Notes: generated by a model not told the origin, from the sequence alone. Numbered from the stretch's first letter, positions 27,001 to 35,465 are shown. The stretch is 37,573 nucleotides of DNA from Chitinophagaceae bacterium (GCA_016786785.1 JAEUVR010000367.1:1-37573), one strand, 5' to 3'. Numbers and translations: made by a program.

Positions 27001-27339
27001 AGGTGGAGTAAACCTGGCGATATCGCCACGCATCCCTTGCCGGTGGTAGGCGGCAATAAAAACGCGCAGCAAAGTTCTTCCAGGTATTTGGAGAACGGAA
27101 GTTATATCCGGCTTCAGAATATCACGCTGGGATACGATTTGCCCGACGCTCTCTTAAAGAAGATCAAAATCGATCATGTAAAGTTGTATCTAAGCGGGGA
27201 TAACCTATGGACCGGCGCTAACTTTTCGGGAATGGATCCCGAGACGCCTTTAAGTCCCGGCGCCGGCAGCATTGGCGTCTCCAATATAAAATATCCCATC
27301 AGCAAAAAAATATTATTTGGCATTAATGTCGGATTCTAA
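24037..27339 (+). CDS. SusC/RagA-type TonB-dependent receptor with STN signalling domain
   Basis: This is a full-length receptor of 1100 residues. The ATG at 24037 gives a 28-residue basic extension before the hydrophobic signal (29-46); the ATG at 24121 is an alternative. The domains in order are an STN domain (about 52-125, 'LEKVLKEIKSQTGYLFFYD'), a carboxypeptidase-D regulatory-like domain (about 140-200, 'GRVVDKSGNPLPGVSV'), and 'VVVVGY' (221-226), the TonB-box-like stretch. The plug ('LQGKAPGVVVSN', 'IRGSGS', 'PLYVVDGI') and the barrel follow, ending in 'GINVGF'. The STN domain is what talks to the FecR protein upstream. The transported ligand is unknown. The susD follows after 10 bases. 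Confidence 0.97.
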   Translation: MHLSAICQPKLLTAVCISCCINSKIVRTMKIAFILLLGACLQVCAKGYPQQLTITKEKAPLEKVLKEIKSQTGYLFFYDLDVLKKAHPVTIRVKNASLEETLKICFRGQPLDYAIVNKIIIINPKKEKEVLVEKERPLAEIKGRVVDKSGNPLPGVSVMISGAQTGVTTDSDGRFVLTVPDNKEVALEISSVGFQTITLNANSLSPLNIVMEESLNKLENVVVVGYTTKQLSNLSSSVSVVSEEKLKTITSNDVAKLLQGKAPGVVVSNASGDPTVSSNIVIRGSGSITANSTPLYVVDGIIGGTANPSDIESVTVLKDAAATGLYGSRASNGVIIITTKSGKSGKTKIEVNSTTGMSRVTTGNFKLMDARQLYDYHKSFYPANQFALFRPESLLDNNTDWQKLAFRTGLIQNYTVSVSGGGEKTQFYIAGNYYNEEGTLNLNGIKKYNVRTNLTHKINSKLKLSVRLDLSEQDAENEASGGYGALYGAYTNIPWDPAYNADGSITSGNEAGWIGRERDNFLYGQQFNYDRSRRSNINGDINLEYKIIPGLILSTYNRASFANGKSDLYYDVRSRPGTGLGLLYNGVSYNRRLITSNRLQYDKDFGRHSLSAIAVAEAEKNYSDQNNLMGSSIPAGLHVMEAAALIQRPRANPGSISENAFSKGLVQADYNFDNRYFAVASFINESSSRFGADNRAANFYTLAGSWIISNETFMLSRHAIDLLKIRASYGITGNANIQDYQSLGLYSYSYQYAGNNAAVPFQLANNHLTWEKAKTLNLGFDIGLFKRLTLNLDWYDKTTQALLLNVQQPYTSGYSSVLQNIGAVRNRGVEINVQVKTIDAKDLKWETGVNIAFNKNKVLTLYDGKDLVSGSQRISVGRDMYSWHLRKWAGVDPQNGDPLWEIVTIDGSGNENITTTNNFNQATLQFVGIASPDFTGGISNTIAYKNFTLGAYANFVYGNTVLNSQRSAFDNDGASPEYNSMVLYKGWSRWSKPGDIATHPLPVVGGNKNAQQSSSRYLENGSYIRLQNITLGYDLPDALLKKIKIDHVKLYLSGDNLWTGANFSGMDPETPLSPGAGSIGVSNIKYPISKKILFGINVGF

Positions 27340-27349
27340 AACAGAATGT

Positions 27350-28810
27350 ATGAAACCCAACAACTATTATATATACATCGCATTATTTTCGGTTCTGCTT
27401 GCAACTACAAGCGGTTGTAATAAAAACCTCGAACCGTATAACAGCAAATCAGACGCAACCGCTCTGCTCACCGCATCCGATTTGCAAACCGCTACCTACG
27501 GCGTATATGCGCTCATAAAAACGCATGTTTTCCTGAGGGCGTTCTGGTGGATGCAAATATTTCCGGGAGACGATGTCGCCCTGAGCGGAAATACCAGCAA
27601 CCCCATATACAACAGTTATACCTATACGCATTTCCCAACCATGGCCAATGCAGAACAGGCCTGGCAGGGAGCATATGCCGCTATTTATGCAGCCAACCGG
27701 ATCATCGAGAGGATAGAAGATGGCGAATCTGCCGCGCTTGATCAGATCAAGGGAGAGAACAGGTATCTAAGGGGATTGCTGCATTTCATCCTTGTTCGCT
27801 TCTTCGGGCGCCCTTATGTTCAGGGAAATGGAGACAATCCCGGTATTCCGATCATGGATAGCCCTGCAAATGGAATGCCTTCGAGAAGTTCCGTCAAAAA
27901 AACCTACGAATTCATTGTAGATGATCTCTTGAAAGCGGCGGATCTGATGACGCAGAATAAAAAGGCAAGCTTTGCTACAAAAGAAGCCGCATACGCCCTG
28001 CTGTCGCGCGTGTACCTGTATATGGGAGATGATGAGAAGGCCATTTTATACGCAAATAAGGTATTCGACTCCAATCGTTATCAGTTGGTAGATACAGAAC
28101 CCTATAAAAAATATTTCACTGTCATTCCCGAAAACAATCCCGAAACAATTTTTGCGATCCGCAATACCGTCGCCGACGATCAGGGGAAACAAGGGATCGG
28201 CACGCAGTTTTATAATGATCCGGTCACCCAGGTAACGGGTTATGGAGAAACATATGCTTCCCTGACCTATCTCGACATCCTGGATAAATATCCGGAAGAT
28301 GTAAGACATAGTTTTATTGAACCGCAAAAAGACGCGAATGGCAATATGCTTACCCGGGGCGGGGTTCCAAAATATTTTGTGAATAAATACAACTGGCAGG
28401 AAGGAGTGGCCAATCTTTGTTCGCCGGTAATATCCCGTTTGGCGGAGATATACCTGAACAGGGCCGAAGCCTATGCCAAGCTGGGAGAAGACGAACTGGC
28501 GCTGCAAGATGTGAATACCATACGTGAACGCGCAGGATTATCCGGGGTCGCCCTTTATACGGTTGATGATTTAAAAGGACATGCCAGCGTACTGGATGTG
28601 GTGTTGGAAGAACGGCGCCTCGAACTGGCGTTTGAAGGACAGCGATATTTTGACCTGTTCCGCAATAATCTGCCCATGGTCAGAAAATATCCCGGATTCC
28701 ATGGCAATGATCATTTTAATCAGACCGTTCTGCCCACTGATGCGCGGGTCATCTATTTTGTTCCGGAAAGGGAAATAACGGTTAATCCGAATTTAACCCA
28801 GAACCCTTAA
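27350..28810 (+). CDS. SusD/RagB-type nutrient-binding lipoprotein
   Basis: The ATG at 27350 gives 486 residues and a proper lipoprotein signal (lipobox TSGC, Cys23). The longer in-frame start (TTG at 27317) overlaps susC and is not needed. SusD features are 'ATYGVYALIKTHVFLRAFWWMQ', 'AYAAIYAANRIIERIE', 'RYLRGLLHFILVRFFGRPYV', the C-terminal 'LAEIYLNRAEAYAKLGED', 'VLEERRLELAFEGQRYFDLFR' and the closing 'NPNLTQNP'. It is the surface partner of the SusC immediately upstream. No terminator is evident before the next gene, so the amidohydrolase may belong to the same transcript. Confidence 0.96.
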   Translation: MKPNNYYIYIALFSVLLATTSGCNKNLEPYNSKSDATALLTASDLQTATYGVYALIKTHVFLRAFWWMQIFPGDDVALSGNTSNPIYNSYTYTHFPTMANAEQAWQGAYAAIYAANRIIERIEDGESAALDQIKGENRYLRGLLHFILVRFFGRPYVQGNGDNPGIPIMDSPANGMPSRSSVKKTYEFIVDDLLKAADLMTQNKKASFATKEAAYALLSRVYLYMGDDEKAILYANKVFDSNRYQLVDTEPYKKYFTVIPENNPETIFAIRNTVADDQGKQGIGTQFYNDPVTQVTGYGETYASLTYLDILDKYPEDVRHSFIEPQKDANGNMLTRGGVPKYFVNKYNWQEGVANLCSPVISRLAEIYLNRAEAYAKLGEDELALQDVNTIRERAGLSGVALYTVDDLKGHASVLDVVLEERRLELAFEGQRYFDLFRNNLPMVRKYPGFHGNDHFNQTVLPTDARVIYFVPEREITVNPNLTQNP

Positions 28811-28966
28811 TAAAGCAGGCAATGATAAATTCGGAATACCGATGCCCAAAGGAAAAATAGCGACTCATTTTGCATTTTAATCCGCGGCTGCCTAAAGACG
28901 TTAAAGCTGAAAGCAGGTCGCTACCATAAACACGATTCAAACATTCAATAAAATCAGATATTGATT

Positions 28967-30073
28967 ATGCATCAGAATAAAATAATGAAACGGTTTAGCA
29001 TTTTTATATTAGCGGTATTTTCGCAGCTTTATGGGAAAACGCAGCCCGGCGATCTTAAGCTGGTCGACTGGCATCCCAAAAGCATGCTGATTGTCGCCGA
29101 AACCCGCGTGCTAAAACCCAGGTTTCCGGTAATTGACATGCACAATCATTTAGGGCATCTTCAGAATGCGGAAAAATACCTCGAGGAAATGGACAAGGCC
29201 GGCGTAGTAGCTTGTGTCAGCCTGGATGGACGTTCAGCTAAAGATTTCTATAAAGAACATTTACGCGTTTCTCAAAAGATATCAAAAGAGCGATTTATTG
29301 TTTTTTTCAGGCCAGACTGGACAAAGATCGACGAGCCGGATTATGGCCGCAAAGAAGCAAAAAAGCTGGAAGAAGCAGTGAAGATGGGAGCAAGGGGGGT
29401 AAAAGTAGCGAAAGACCTCGGCCTCATGGCTAAGGATAAAAACGGCAAATTAATACCGGTAGACGATAGCCGGTTGGATCCCATATGGGCCAAATGCGGC
29501 GAACTGGGCATCCCGGTATTAATGCATGTTACAGATCCTAAAGCATTTTTTACGCCCACTGATCAGTTTAATGAACGGTATGAAAAACTGAGCGTTCATC
29601 CCGACTGGTCATTTTACGGAGATCAATTCCCTTCCAAGGAAGAGATACTGGAACAAAGAAACCGGGTTATGCGCAGGCACCCGAATACTATTTTTATCGG
29701 CGCGCATATGGGCTGTCTTCCCGAAGATCTGGGAACGGTTTCCCTATGGCTGGAACAATTCCCTAACTTTTATATAGAAATCTCAGCCCGGATCGGAGAA
29801 CTGGGCCGCCAGCCCTATACGGCGCGGAAGTTTATGATCAAACACCAGGACAGGATACTGTTTGGCACCGATTCTTACCCGGACGCCGAAGCCTACCGGT
29901 TACATTATCGTTTCCTGGAAACAAGCGATGAATACATAGACCGGTCTGCAGGAAGCAAGAACCACCACGAACGTTGGATGATGTACGGCCTCTATCTTCC
30001 CGATGAAGTATTAGAAAAGATTTACAATAAAAACGCGTTGAAAATACTGGCCATGTATAAGGGCGAAAGATAG
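28967..30073 (+). CDS. Exported amidohydrolase-superfamily metal-dependent hydrolase (Amidohydrolase_2 type)
   Basis: With the ATG at 28967 the protein has 368 residues; 28985 is an equally good start (362 residues). A signal peptide covers 'MKRFSIFILAVFSQLYG'. The TIM-barrel metal site is recognisable: H-x-H at His59/His61 in 'DMHNH', His187 in 'VLMHVTD', His247 in 'GAHMG' and Asp302 in 'FGTDSYPD'. Between His187 and His247 is a characteristic 'HPDWSFYG' stretch. The superfamily includes hydrolases and non-oxidative decarboxylases. The substrate is unknown. Its place 156 bases after susD and its export suggest periplasmic processing of whatever the SusCD pair brings in. Confidence 0.85.
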   Translation: MHQNKIMKRFSIFILAVFSQLYGKTQPGDLKLVDWHPKSMLIVAETRVLKPRFPVIDMHNHLGHLQNAEKYLEEMDKAGVVACVSLDGRSAKDFYKEHLRVSQKISKERFIVFFRPDWTKIDEPDYGRKEAKKLEEAVKMGARGVKVAKDLGLMAKDKNGKLIPVDDSRLDPIWAKCGELGIPVLMHVTDPKAFFTPTDQFNERYEKLSVHPDWSFYGDQFPSKEEILEQRNRVMRRHPNTIFIGAHMGCLPEDLGTVSLWLEQFPNFYIEISARIGELGRQPYTARKFMIKHQDRILFGTDSYPDAEAYRLHYRFLETSDEYIDRSAGSKNHHERWMMYGLYLPDEVLEKIYNKNALKILAMYKGER

Positions 30074-30164
30074 ACCCGATTTATCGGATGAAAAATACCT
30101 ACTTTTAATTGCTATAAATGCGTAGCGGGCGGCGCGTTTGCCGCCATACTCAAGAAACTAAAAG

Positions 30165-31082
30165 ATGAGCGAAGGAGTTAGGGAAAATCATCAGGTAAAA
30201 GGCTATTTGCTTGCCCTGACAGCAGCGATCTGCTGGGGCATTTCGGGAACATTCGGACAATACCTTTTTCAGCGCCGGGCAATCAATACAGAATGGCTGG
30301 TAACCATGCGGCTGCTTATTGCAGGTTTTTTACTGCTTTGCATCGTTCCGCCGAGGAAGCGTATAAATATTCGCCGCATATGGACGGTTAAAAAGGATGC
30401 CCGCGCCCTGGTCATATTCGGCATCCTCGGGATGCTGGCTGTACAGTATACTTATTTTGCCGCAATTGAATATTCCAATGCCGCTACAGCCACCATATTA
30501 CAATACCTGGGGCCCGTGTTTATTGCTTGTTATATTGCCTTAAAGAACAAGACGCTTCCTTCGCGGCAGGATATGTTGGCCATTCTGCTGGCCCTGGCCG
30601 GAACCTTTCTGTTGGTTACGCATGGCAGCTTTAAAAGCCTTGCGGTTTCAGGAGGCGCGTTGTTCTGGGGCATCGCTTCAGCCATAGCGCTGGCATTTTA
30701 TACGCTCCAGCCGCTTCGCCTGCTTCAGCAATGGGATGCGCGGATAGTGATCGGCTGGGGAATGCTGATCGGCGGTATCGCTTTTAGCTTTGTGCATACG
30801 CCATGGGATATTTCCGGCGTCTGGGATTTGGCTACGGTAAGCTTTTTTGCATTTATCATTGTGTTTGGCAGCCTGATCGCTTTTTATGCTTATCTGGTCA
30901 GCGTGAAATACATCGGCGGCGTCAAAGCCAGCCTGTTTGCCTTCGCAGAACCGCTTTCCGCCGCTTTGTTATCCATAATATGGCTAAAAACGCCTTTCGG
31001 AATTATGGACTGGACAGGCGCGGGCCTCATTCTGTTGACAATTGTTTTGTTAACGCGCGATAAAAGCAAAGCGGCCGGGTAG
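30165..31082 (+). CDS. EamA/DMT-superfamily transporter
   Basis: This 305-residue integral membrane protein has about ten hydrophobic helices arranged as two EamA halves. The first starts 'GYLLALTAAICWGISGTFGQYL' and contains 'YTYFAAIEYSNAATATILQYLGPVF', a family signature. The second half starts at about residue 155 ('ALFWGIASAIALAFYTLQP') and contains 'KYIGGVKASLFAFAEPLSAALLSIIWL'. Members export or import amino acids, nucleotides or other small metabolites across the cytoplasmic membrane, and the substrate cannot be told here. The ATG is at 30165. It is convergent with the ABC exporter gene, with 164 bases between that hold nothing notable. Confidence 0.93.
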   Translation: MSEGVRENHQVKGYLLALTAAICWGISGTFGQYLFQRRAINTEWLVTMRLLIAGFLLLCIVPPRKRINIRRIWTVKKDARALVIFGILGMLAVQYTYFAAIEYSNAATATILQYLGPVFIACYIALKNKTLPSRQDMLAILLALAGTFLLVTHGSFKSLAVSGGALFWGIASAIALAFYTLQPLRLLQQWDARIVIGWGMLIGGIAFSFVHTPWDISGVWDLATVSFFAFIIVFGSLIAFYAYLVSVKYIGGVKASLFAFAEPLSAALLSIIWLKTPFGIMDWTGAGLILLTIVLLTRDKSKAAG

Positions 31083-31246
31083 CGCCCTGCTCAACATACT
31101 AGCAAACCCGCGGGCCTGGTCTATTCGAAGTTTACAGGTTTATTCTACTGGCTATGCGGAGCAGCTATGGCGCAGGCTCGGCGTTTATTAAGTTTACTAA
31201 CTAAAACAAACAATCGAAGTATTGCAACCCTGGCAGGATGAACCGG

Positions 31247-33130
31247 TTATTCAAAGTTTACCCCAAATTCGAATTGCATCTCGTTCAGTTTGCGATACAA
31301 TCCATTGCGGTTCATGAGTTCGGTATGAGAGCCCGACTCGATAACCCTTCCCTGGTCGATCACCAGGATCTGGTCTGCATTGCGGATGGTTGAAAGACGA
31401 TGGGCAATAACAAAGGAAGTGCGTCCTTTCATAAGGTTCTCAAGCGCTTCCTGCACCAGCCTTTCACTTTCGCTGTCTAATGAGGAGGTCGCCTCATCCA
31501 GGACCAGGATAGCGGGATCTTTTAATATCGCTCTTGCGATGGCGATGCGCTGGCGCTGTCCGCCGCTCAATTTCATGCCGCGCTCGCCGACCAGGGTATC
31601 ATACTGCTGGGGGAGTCGGGCGATGAATTCATGCGCATTCGCCCTGGTAGCGGCGTCGATGATCTCTTCGTCGTTCGCGCCGGGTTTACCGTAAAGAATG
31701 TTTTCCCTGATACTGCCGCTGAACAACAATACTTCCTGCGGCACAAAGGCGATCTGCCCCCGCAATTGAGAAAGGGGAAACTCCTGCGACTGCAGGTCGT
31801 CGAAAAGGAGTAAACCGCCGTCAGGTTCATAAAACCGGAGCAGGAGACTGGCAATGGTTGTTTTGCCGGCGCCGCTTGGCCCCACGATGGCCGATTGCTG
31901 CCCTTTCCTGGCCGTAAGCGATAGATTTTTTAATACGGGACTATCCTTTCGGCCGGGATAGCTAAACGAAACGTTCTCGAAGCGCACATTGCCGTTTAAA
32001 CGGTAGCGCGGGTCGATCGCGACGGGGGATAGGTCTATCTGTTCGCCTTCCCCACGCAGTATTTCCCGGATGCTTTCCGTAGCGCCCAGCGTTTTTTGCA
32101 ATTGTGAGAATTGTTCTGCGAATCCCGCGAATGTGCCTCCCACAAACATAGAGAAGATCACGAACATGGTCAATGAACCGATGGTCAGCTGACCCGACTG
32201 GATCATATTGGCGCCATACCACATTACGAATGCAATGGCGCCGAATACGCTAAAGATCATAAAAGAAATAAAAGCGCCCCGATACCGTCCATTGGCAATA
32301 GCCGTGTGCACTGCGGCATAAATGCTTTTCACATAACGGGCTATCTCATGCCATTCGCTGGTAAAAGCCTTCACTACCGTAATGCCCTGAAAGGATTCCT
32401 GAACGATAGCCCCGCTCTCGGCCAGCTGATCCTGGGCTTTCTTCGCCATTTTACGGATATATCTTCCGAAAAACACAGCCAGGATCGCCACTACAGGCAC
32501 AACGGCAAGCATCACAAGCGCCAGCTTGGCGCTGATCCAGAAAATAAAGAACAATCCTATGGTCAGGGTGAAGATACCGCGCAGGAATTCAGCAAGGGTG
32601 AACGAGATGGCATCCTGTATCTGCGAAAGATCCGATGATATCCTGTTGCTCAGTTCGCCAACTCTTTTTTCGCTGAAATAGCTCATGGGCATGGACAACA
32701 ATTTGCTGAATACGTCTTTTCGCATATTGGCCAATGATTTTTCGCCTACTTCGGTAAGCAGGTATACGCGCATAAAGGAAAAGATGGTTTGAATACCCAG
32801 CTGGATAAATATCAGGATGAGGGTGGTATTTAAGCTCCAATGGATATCTTTTAAACTAATTCCAAAAGAAGCTCCAACGGCGGGCGCGCTCATTTCCTGC
32901 CCAACTCCCCCCGGCGCTGCGGCGTCGATCATTTTACCCAGCAACAAGGGGAACAGGCTGGTAGTAAAAGCGGAAAGGGCTATAAAAATAAGGCTCCAGA
33001 TAAACTTTACGCGATAAGGCCTGATATAAGAAAATAGCGCCAGCGCCTGTTTCAACGATTCCTTTGAAATCTTTAGTTTTTTGGGTTCTATTTCCTGAGC
33101 GCCATTGTACGAACGTCTGCCTCTTGCCAT
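31247..33130 (-). CDS. ABC exporter, fused membrane and ATPase domains (MsbA/lipid-A-type half transporter)
   Basis: This 627-residue half transporter has a six-helix membrane domain at about 40-345 and an ATPase domain at about 380-615. Nucleotide-binding motifs appear in order: Walker A GPSGAGKT (about 417), Q-loop 'FVPQEVLLF', signature LSGGQRQR (about 520), Walker B ILVLDEA (about 540) and H-loop 'IAHRLST' (about 577). It should work as a homodimer exporting a lipid, peptide or drug. The MsbA-like label is by layout only. The ATG at 33130 is followed by a basic 'MARGRRSYNG' tail. The small gene 113 bases upstream is on the same strand. Confidence 0.93.
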   Translation of the reverse strand: MARGRRSYNGAQEIEPKKLKISKESLKQALALFSYIRPYRVKFIWSLIFIALSAFTTSLFPLLLGKMIDAAAPGGVGQEMSAPAVGASFGISLKDIHWSLNTTLILIFIQLGIQTIFSFMRVYLLTEVGEKSLANMRKDVFSKLLSMPMSYFSEKRVGELSNRISSDLSQIQDAISFTLAEFLRGIFTLTIGLFFIFWISAKLALVMLAVVPVVAILAVFFGRYIRKMAKKAQDQLAESGAIVQESFQGITVVKAFTSEWHEIARYVKSIYAAVHTAIANGRYRGAFISFMIFSVFGAIAFVMWYGANMIQSGQLTIGSLTMFVIFSMFVGGTFAGFAEQFSQLQKTLGATESIREILRGEGEQIDLSPVAIDPRYRLNGNVRFENVSFSYPGRKDSPVLKNLSLTARKGQQSAIVGPSGAGKTTIASLLLRFYEPDGGLLLFDDLQSQEFPLSQLRGQIAFVPQEVLLFSGSIRENILYGKPGANDEEIIDAATRANAHEFIARLPQQYDTLVGERGMKLSGGQRQRIAIARAILKDPAILVLDEATSSLDSESERLVQEALENLMKGRTSFVIAHRLSTIRNADQILVIDQGRVIESGSHTELMNRNGLYRKLNEMQFEFGVNFE

Positions 33131-33243
33131 ATGAGATACATTATAATTGGATCGGGGTGCAAGATAACACGCCAGCGACTATTTTGGGCCGGATTTATGA
33201 GCGGGAGACGAAGAGAGGGGAGAATTGGGAGAAAATGCCGGTC

Positions 33244-33459
33244 TTATTCGTGTTGAGAAGATATCCTGGCGCCAATGATCTGGGCCATTTCCAAATATCC
33301 CGGGTGATAAGTAAGCCATCTTCCTTCTACCTGGAATAATAGAAAATGGGCGTCTTGATGGGATAATTCTACATGATAATGCTCCTGGTCTATTTGATAA
33401 ACTTCGTAGTTAACCAAAGCCTCAGGATGCGCCGCCAAGGTGTTGAACAGAAATTTCAT
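33244..33459 (-). CDS. Small conserved-looking protein of unknown function
   Basis: This is a 71-residue protein with the start at 33459; an upstream ATG at 33480 would add seven residues. I do not recognise the family. The sequence is balanced and protein-like: 'FNTLAAHPEALVNYEVYQIDQEHYHVELSH' followed by 'FLLFQVEGRWLTYHPGYLEMAQIIG'. This suggests a small alpha/beta protein without signal peptide or membrane segment. It lies on the same strand as, and between, the HU gene and the ABC exporter. No longer frame competes on the + strand except a low-quality one, so I consider it probably real. Confidence 0.6.
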   Translation of the reverse strand: MKFLFNTLAAHPEALVNYEVYQIDQEHYHVELSHQDAHFLLFQVEGRWLTYHPGYLEMAQIIGARISSQHE

Positions 33460-33570
33460 ATAGCTATTGGATTCAAACAAATAACTCCCATTTAGCAGTT
33501 TTAGTATATTTTCTGCGAAAATTCCTATTGTAAGGTTAAAATATTATGCATTAAAGCCGCTGGCAGGGCA

Positions 33571-33597
33571 TAAAAAAGGCTGCCATAACAGACAGCC
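33571..33597 (-). terminator. Rho-independent terminator of the HU gene
   Basis: Read on the - strand, GGCTG (33597-33593) pairs with CAGCC (33582-33578) across a 10-nt loop, and six T follow (33577-33572). It starts 26 bases after the HU stop codon. Confidence 0.7.
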
Positions 33598-33622
33598 ATA
33601 AGCAATAATAAAAAATAGGATG

Positions 33623-33892
33623 TTATATTTTTCCAGCCAGTTCTTTTCCTGCTTTGAACTTTGCAACTTTTTTTGCCTTGATCTTGATCGTTGCTCCGGT
33701 TTGAGGATTTCTGCCATTACGGGCCGCTCTTTTTGTAACCGAAAAAGTTCCGAAACCAACAAGCGTTACTTTGCCGCCTTTTTTCAGCGTTTTAGCTATG
33801 GCATCTGTAAAAGAATCCAGAGCCGCTCCTGCTTCTTTTTTAGAAAGTTCAGCGTCTCCTGCAATCTTCTCAATGAGTTCTGCTTTGTTCAT
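33623..33892 (-). CDS. hup: HU-family DNA-binding protein
   Basis: This 89-residue protein is the usual HU length. It starts '[11 protein letters not shown]', has the beta-arm region with '[11 protein letters not shown]' and '[11 protein letters not shown]' (the Pro that intercalates into DNA), and ends '[12 protein letters not shown]'. HU dimers bend and compact DNA and help regulatory complexes form. It is a single-gene unit, with its own terminator at 33571-33597 and a probable promoter at 33920-33927. The HU/IHF family assignment is secure; a paralogue elsewhere in the genome would be normal. Confidence 0.97.
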   Translation of the reverse strand: MNKAELIEKIAGDAELSKKEAGAALDSFTDAIAKTLKKGGKVTLVGFGTFSVTKRAARNGRNPQTGATIKIKAKKVAKFKAGKELAGKI

Positions 33893-33919
33893 GGGTTAAT
33901 GTATTTAATTGGTGAGAGA

Positions 33920-33927
33920 CAAATATA
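33920..33927 (-). promoter_or_regulatory. Probable -7 element of the HU promoter
   Basis: On the - strand this reads TATATTTG, a full match to the Bacteroidota TAnnTTTG element, 28 bases before the HU start codon. The -33 element is not clear. Confidence 0.45.
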
Positions 33928-34088
33928 GGGGAAAACTCATTATGTTGTAAGGAAAGCTTATCCCCTGGAAATTGCGGCAAAAATGTCAATTTACCATAGG
34001 GGTAAGGGGCAAAATAGTTGTCTTTATTTGGGAAAAAGCGACATAAAGGGCTTATCCGGTCGTTTATAAAAAGGCTATCCCTTATCAG

Positions 34089-34817
34089 ATGACTAGTTTT
34101 GACGATATATGCCATTTCATTAGCGACCTGCCCGGTCGGTTGCTCAATTGCGGGAGCTTGTCGTTTAACCGGTCGGTTGGCGTCGCTATCATTGCAATAA
34201 CCCGCGTCGTTAACCTCTCCGGATTACAACAGTTATATATAACCGTTAGTTTTGTCTTGCTGACAGGATATTCTTCCCTGGCGCAGGAACAGATAAGGCA
34301 TTATGATATCATCTATAGGGGAGATACGGTCGGAAGGATGAATTTCTATGAAAAAAAATTGGGCGCCAACCTTTTACTAAAGTTCGATTCCAAGGTCAGG
34401 ATACGCTCCCTGTTCACGTTTCTTGTAGAAACGGAAGAAAGTTCTGATTTTAAGAATGGCGCCCTTGTTCATTCCAGCGTTAGACGCAAGATCAATGGAA
34501 AGGAGAAAACGCTTAAACAGACGATCGCGGGGAGAGGGGGCTATCAATGCCTTCCGGAAAAAATAAATTGCGGCGGAAACAGCGCGCCCATTGTCTACAA
34601 CCTTCACCTGTTATACATATCAGAGCCTGCCGACAGGCAAAAAGTATATTCTGACCATTTCCAGGAATATCTCCTCATACAAAAAATAGCCGACCACAAA
34701 TACAAGGTGGAACTGCCCGACGGCAATTACAATTACTATTCCTTTGAAAATGGCGTTTGCTACAGTATCGAAGTGGTTCGCGACCTATTTTCCCTTACCA
34801 TGCAATTGAAGAAATAA
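34089..34817 (+). CDS. Exported protein of unknown function, DUF6134-like
   Basis: The open frame from the ATG at 34089 codes 242 residues. A hydrophobic segment ending 'GYSSLAQEQ' (about 52-66) looks like a signal peptide, but there is no ATG, GTG or TTG directly before it. The first 45 residues are therefore odd, and the true start is uncertain. The mature part begins 'IRHYDIIYRGDTVGRMNFYE', recalls DUF6134-type proteins of Bacteroidota, and is rich in beta strands. No catalytic motif is seen. The second ECF sigma gene starts 45 bases after its stop, so the two may be co-transcribed. It is divergent from the HU gene. Confidence 0.7.
   Translation: MTSFDDICHFISDLPGRLLNCGSLSFNRSVGVAIIAITRVVNLSGLQQLYITVSFVLLTGYSSLAQEQIRHYDIIYRGDTVGRMNFYEKKLGANLLLKFDSKVRIRSLFTFLVETEESSDFKNGALVHSSVRRKINGKEKTLKQTIAGRGGYQCLPEKINCGGNSAPIVYNLHLLYISEPADRQKVYSDHFQEYLLIQKIADHKYKVELPDGNYNYYSFENGVCYSIEVVRDLFSLTMQLKK
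34132..34179 (+). repeat. Short direct repeat CCGGTCGGTTG
   Basis: The 11-mer occurs at 34132-34142 and 34169-34179, 37 bases apart, a distance not divisible by three. It falls in the questionable N-terminal extension of the DUF6134-like frame, which supports a regulatory rather than coding role for this stretch. Confidence 0.45.
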
Positions 34818-34862
34818 CTTTTTTCACTACATTTATTCGGCAAAACGGATTGCTTAACCTGA

Positions 34863-35465
34863 ATGACTGACTTATCTCTTCATATTGATAAAGCGTTGGC
34901 GCATCAGATTGCCGGGGGCGACGAGGCCGCCTTTGCAAAGCTTTTTAAAGCCTTCTGGCCCCAGGTTTACGGCGTTGGATTGCGCATTACCCGCTCGCCC
35001 GAACAGGCCAAGGACCTAGCGCAGGAGATTTTTATTAAAGTCTGGGATAACCGGGACCGATTACCCGAAGTAAAAAAGATCGACGCATTTATTTATGTTG
35101 TTTCGCGCAATCTTATCCTGGATCACCTGAGAAAAAAAGTGTTTCAGCCCGCCAATATGGACTTCCTGTTACAATGCTGCCAGACGGATGCCGTAGACGC
35201 CCAGGACAAACTGGAGGTTAAAGAGTTGGAACAAAAGATCGACGGAGCCATCCAAACGCTTCCTGGAAAAGTGCAGGAAGTCTTTAAGCTAAGCCGGTTT
35301 GAAGGAATGACGCATGAGCAGATAGCGCGCAAACTGAATATCTCTGTTGTTTCTTCCAAAACCTACGTGGTACGCGCGCTCGATCATATTCGCAGATACC
35401 TGTCCACTCCCTCTGAACAGCATTTATTGATTGCTGCCATTATACTCAGAGCCCTCATTAATTAA
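34863..35465 (+). CDS. ECF RNA polymerase sigma factor (second locus)
   Basis: This 200-residue protein has region 2 at about 23-92 ('AKDLAQEIFIKVWDNRDRLPE', 'AFIYVVSRNLILDHLRKK') and region 4 at about 130-180 with the helix-turn-helix 'GMTHEQIARKLNISVVSSKTYVVRAL'. The C-terminal tail is again hydrophobic ('LLIAAIILRALIN'). It is clearly a paralogue of the sigma at 21986 but diverged throughout, so the two are unlikely to share a promoter set completely. FecR and STN-SusC genes follow. Expected role: activation of the receptor operon when the ligand is bound. Confidence 0.95.
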   Translation: MTDLSLHIDKALAHQIAGGDEAAFAKLFKAFWPQVYGVGLRITRSPEQAKDLAQEIFIKVWDNRDRLPEVKKIDAFIYVVSRNLILDHLRKKVFQPANMDFLLQCCQTDAVDAQDKLEVKELEQKIDGAIQTLPGKVQEVFKLSRFEGMTHEQIARKLNISVVSSKTYVVRALDHIRRYLSTPSEQHLLIAAIILRALIN

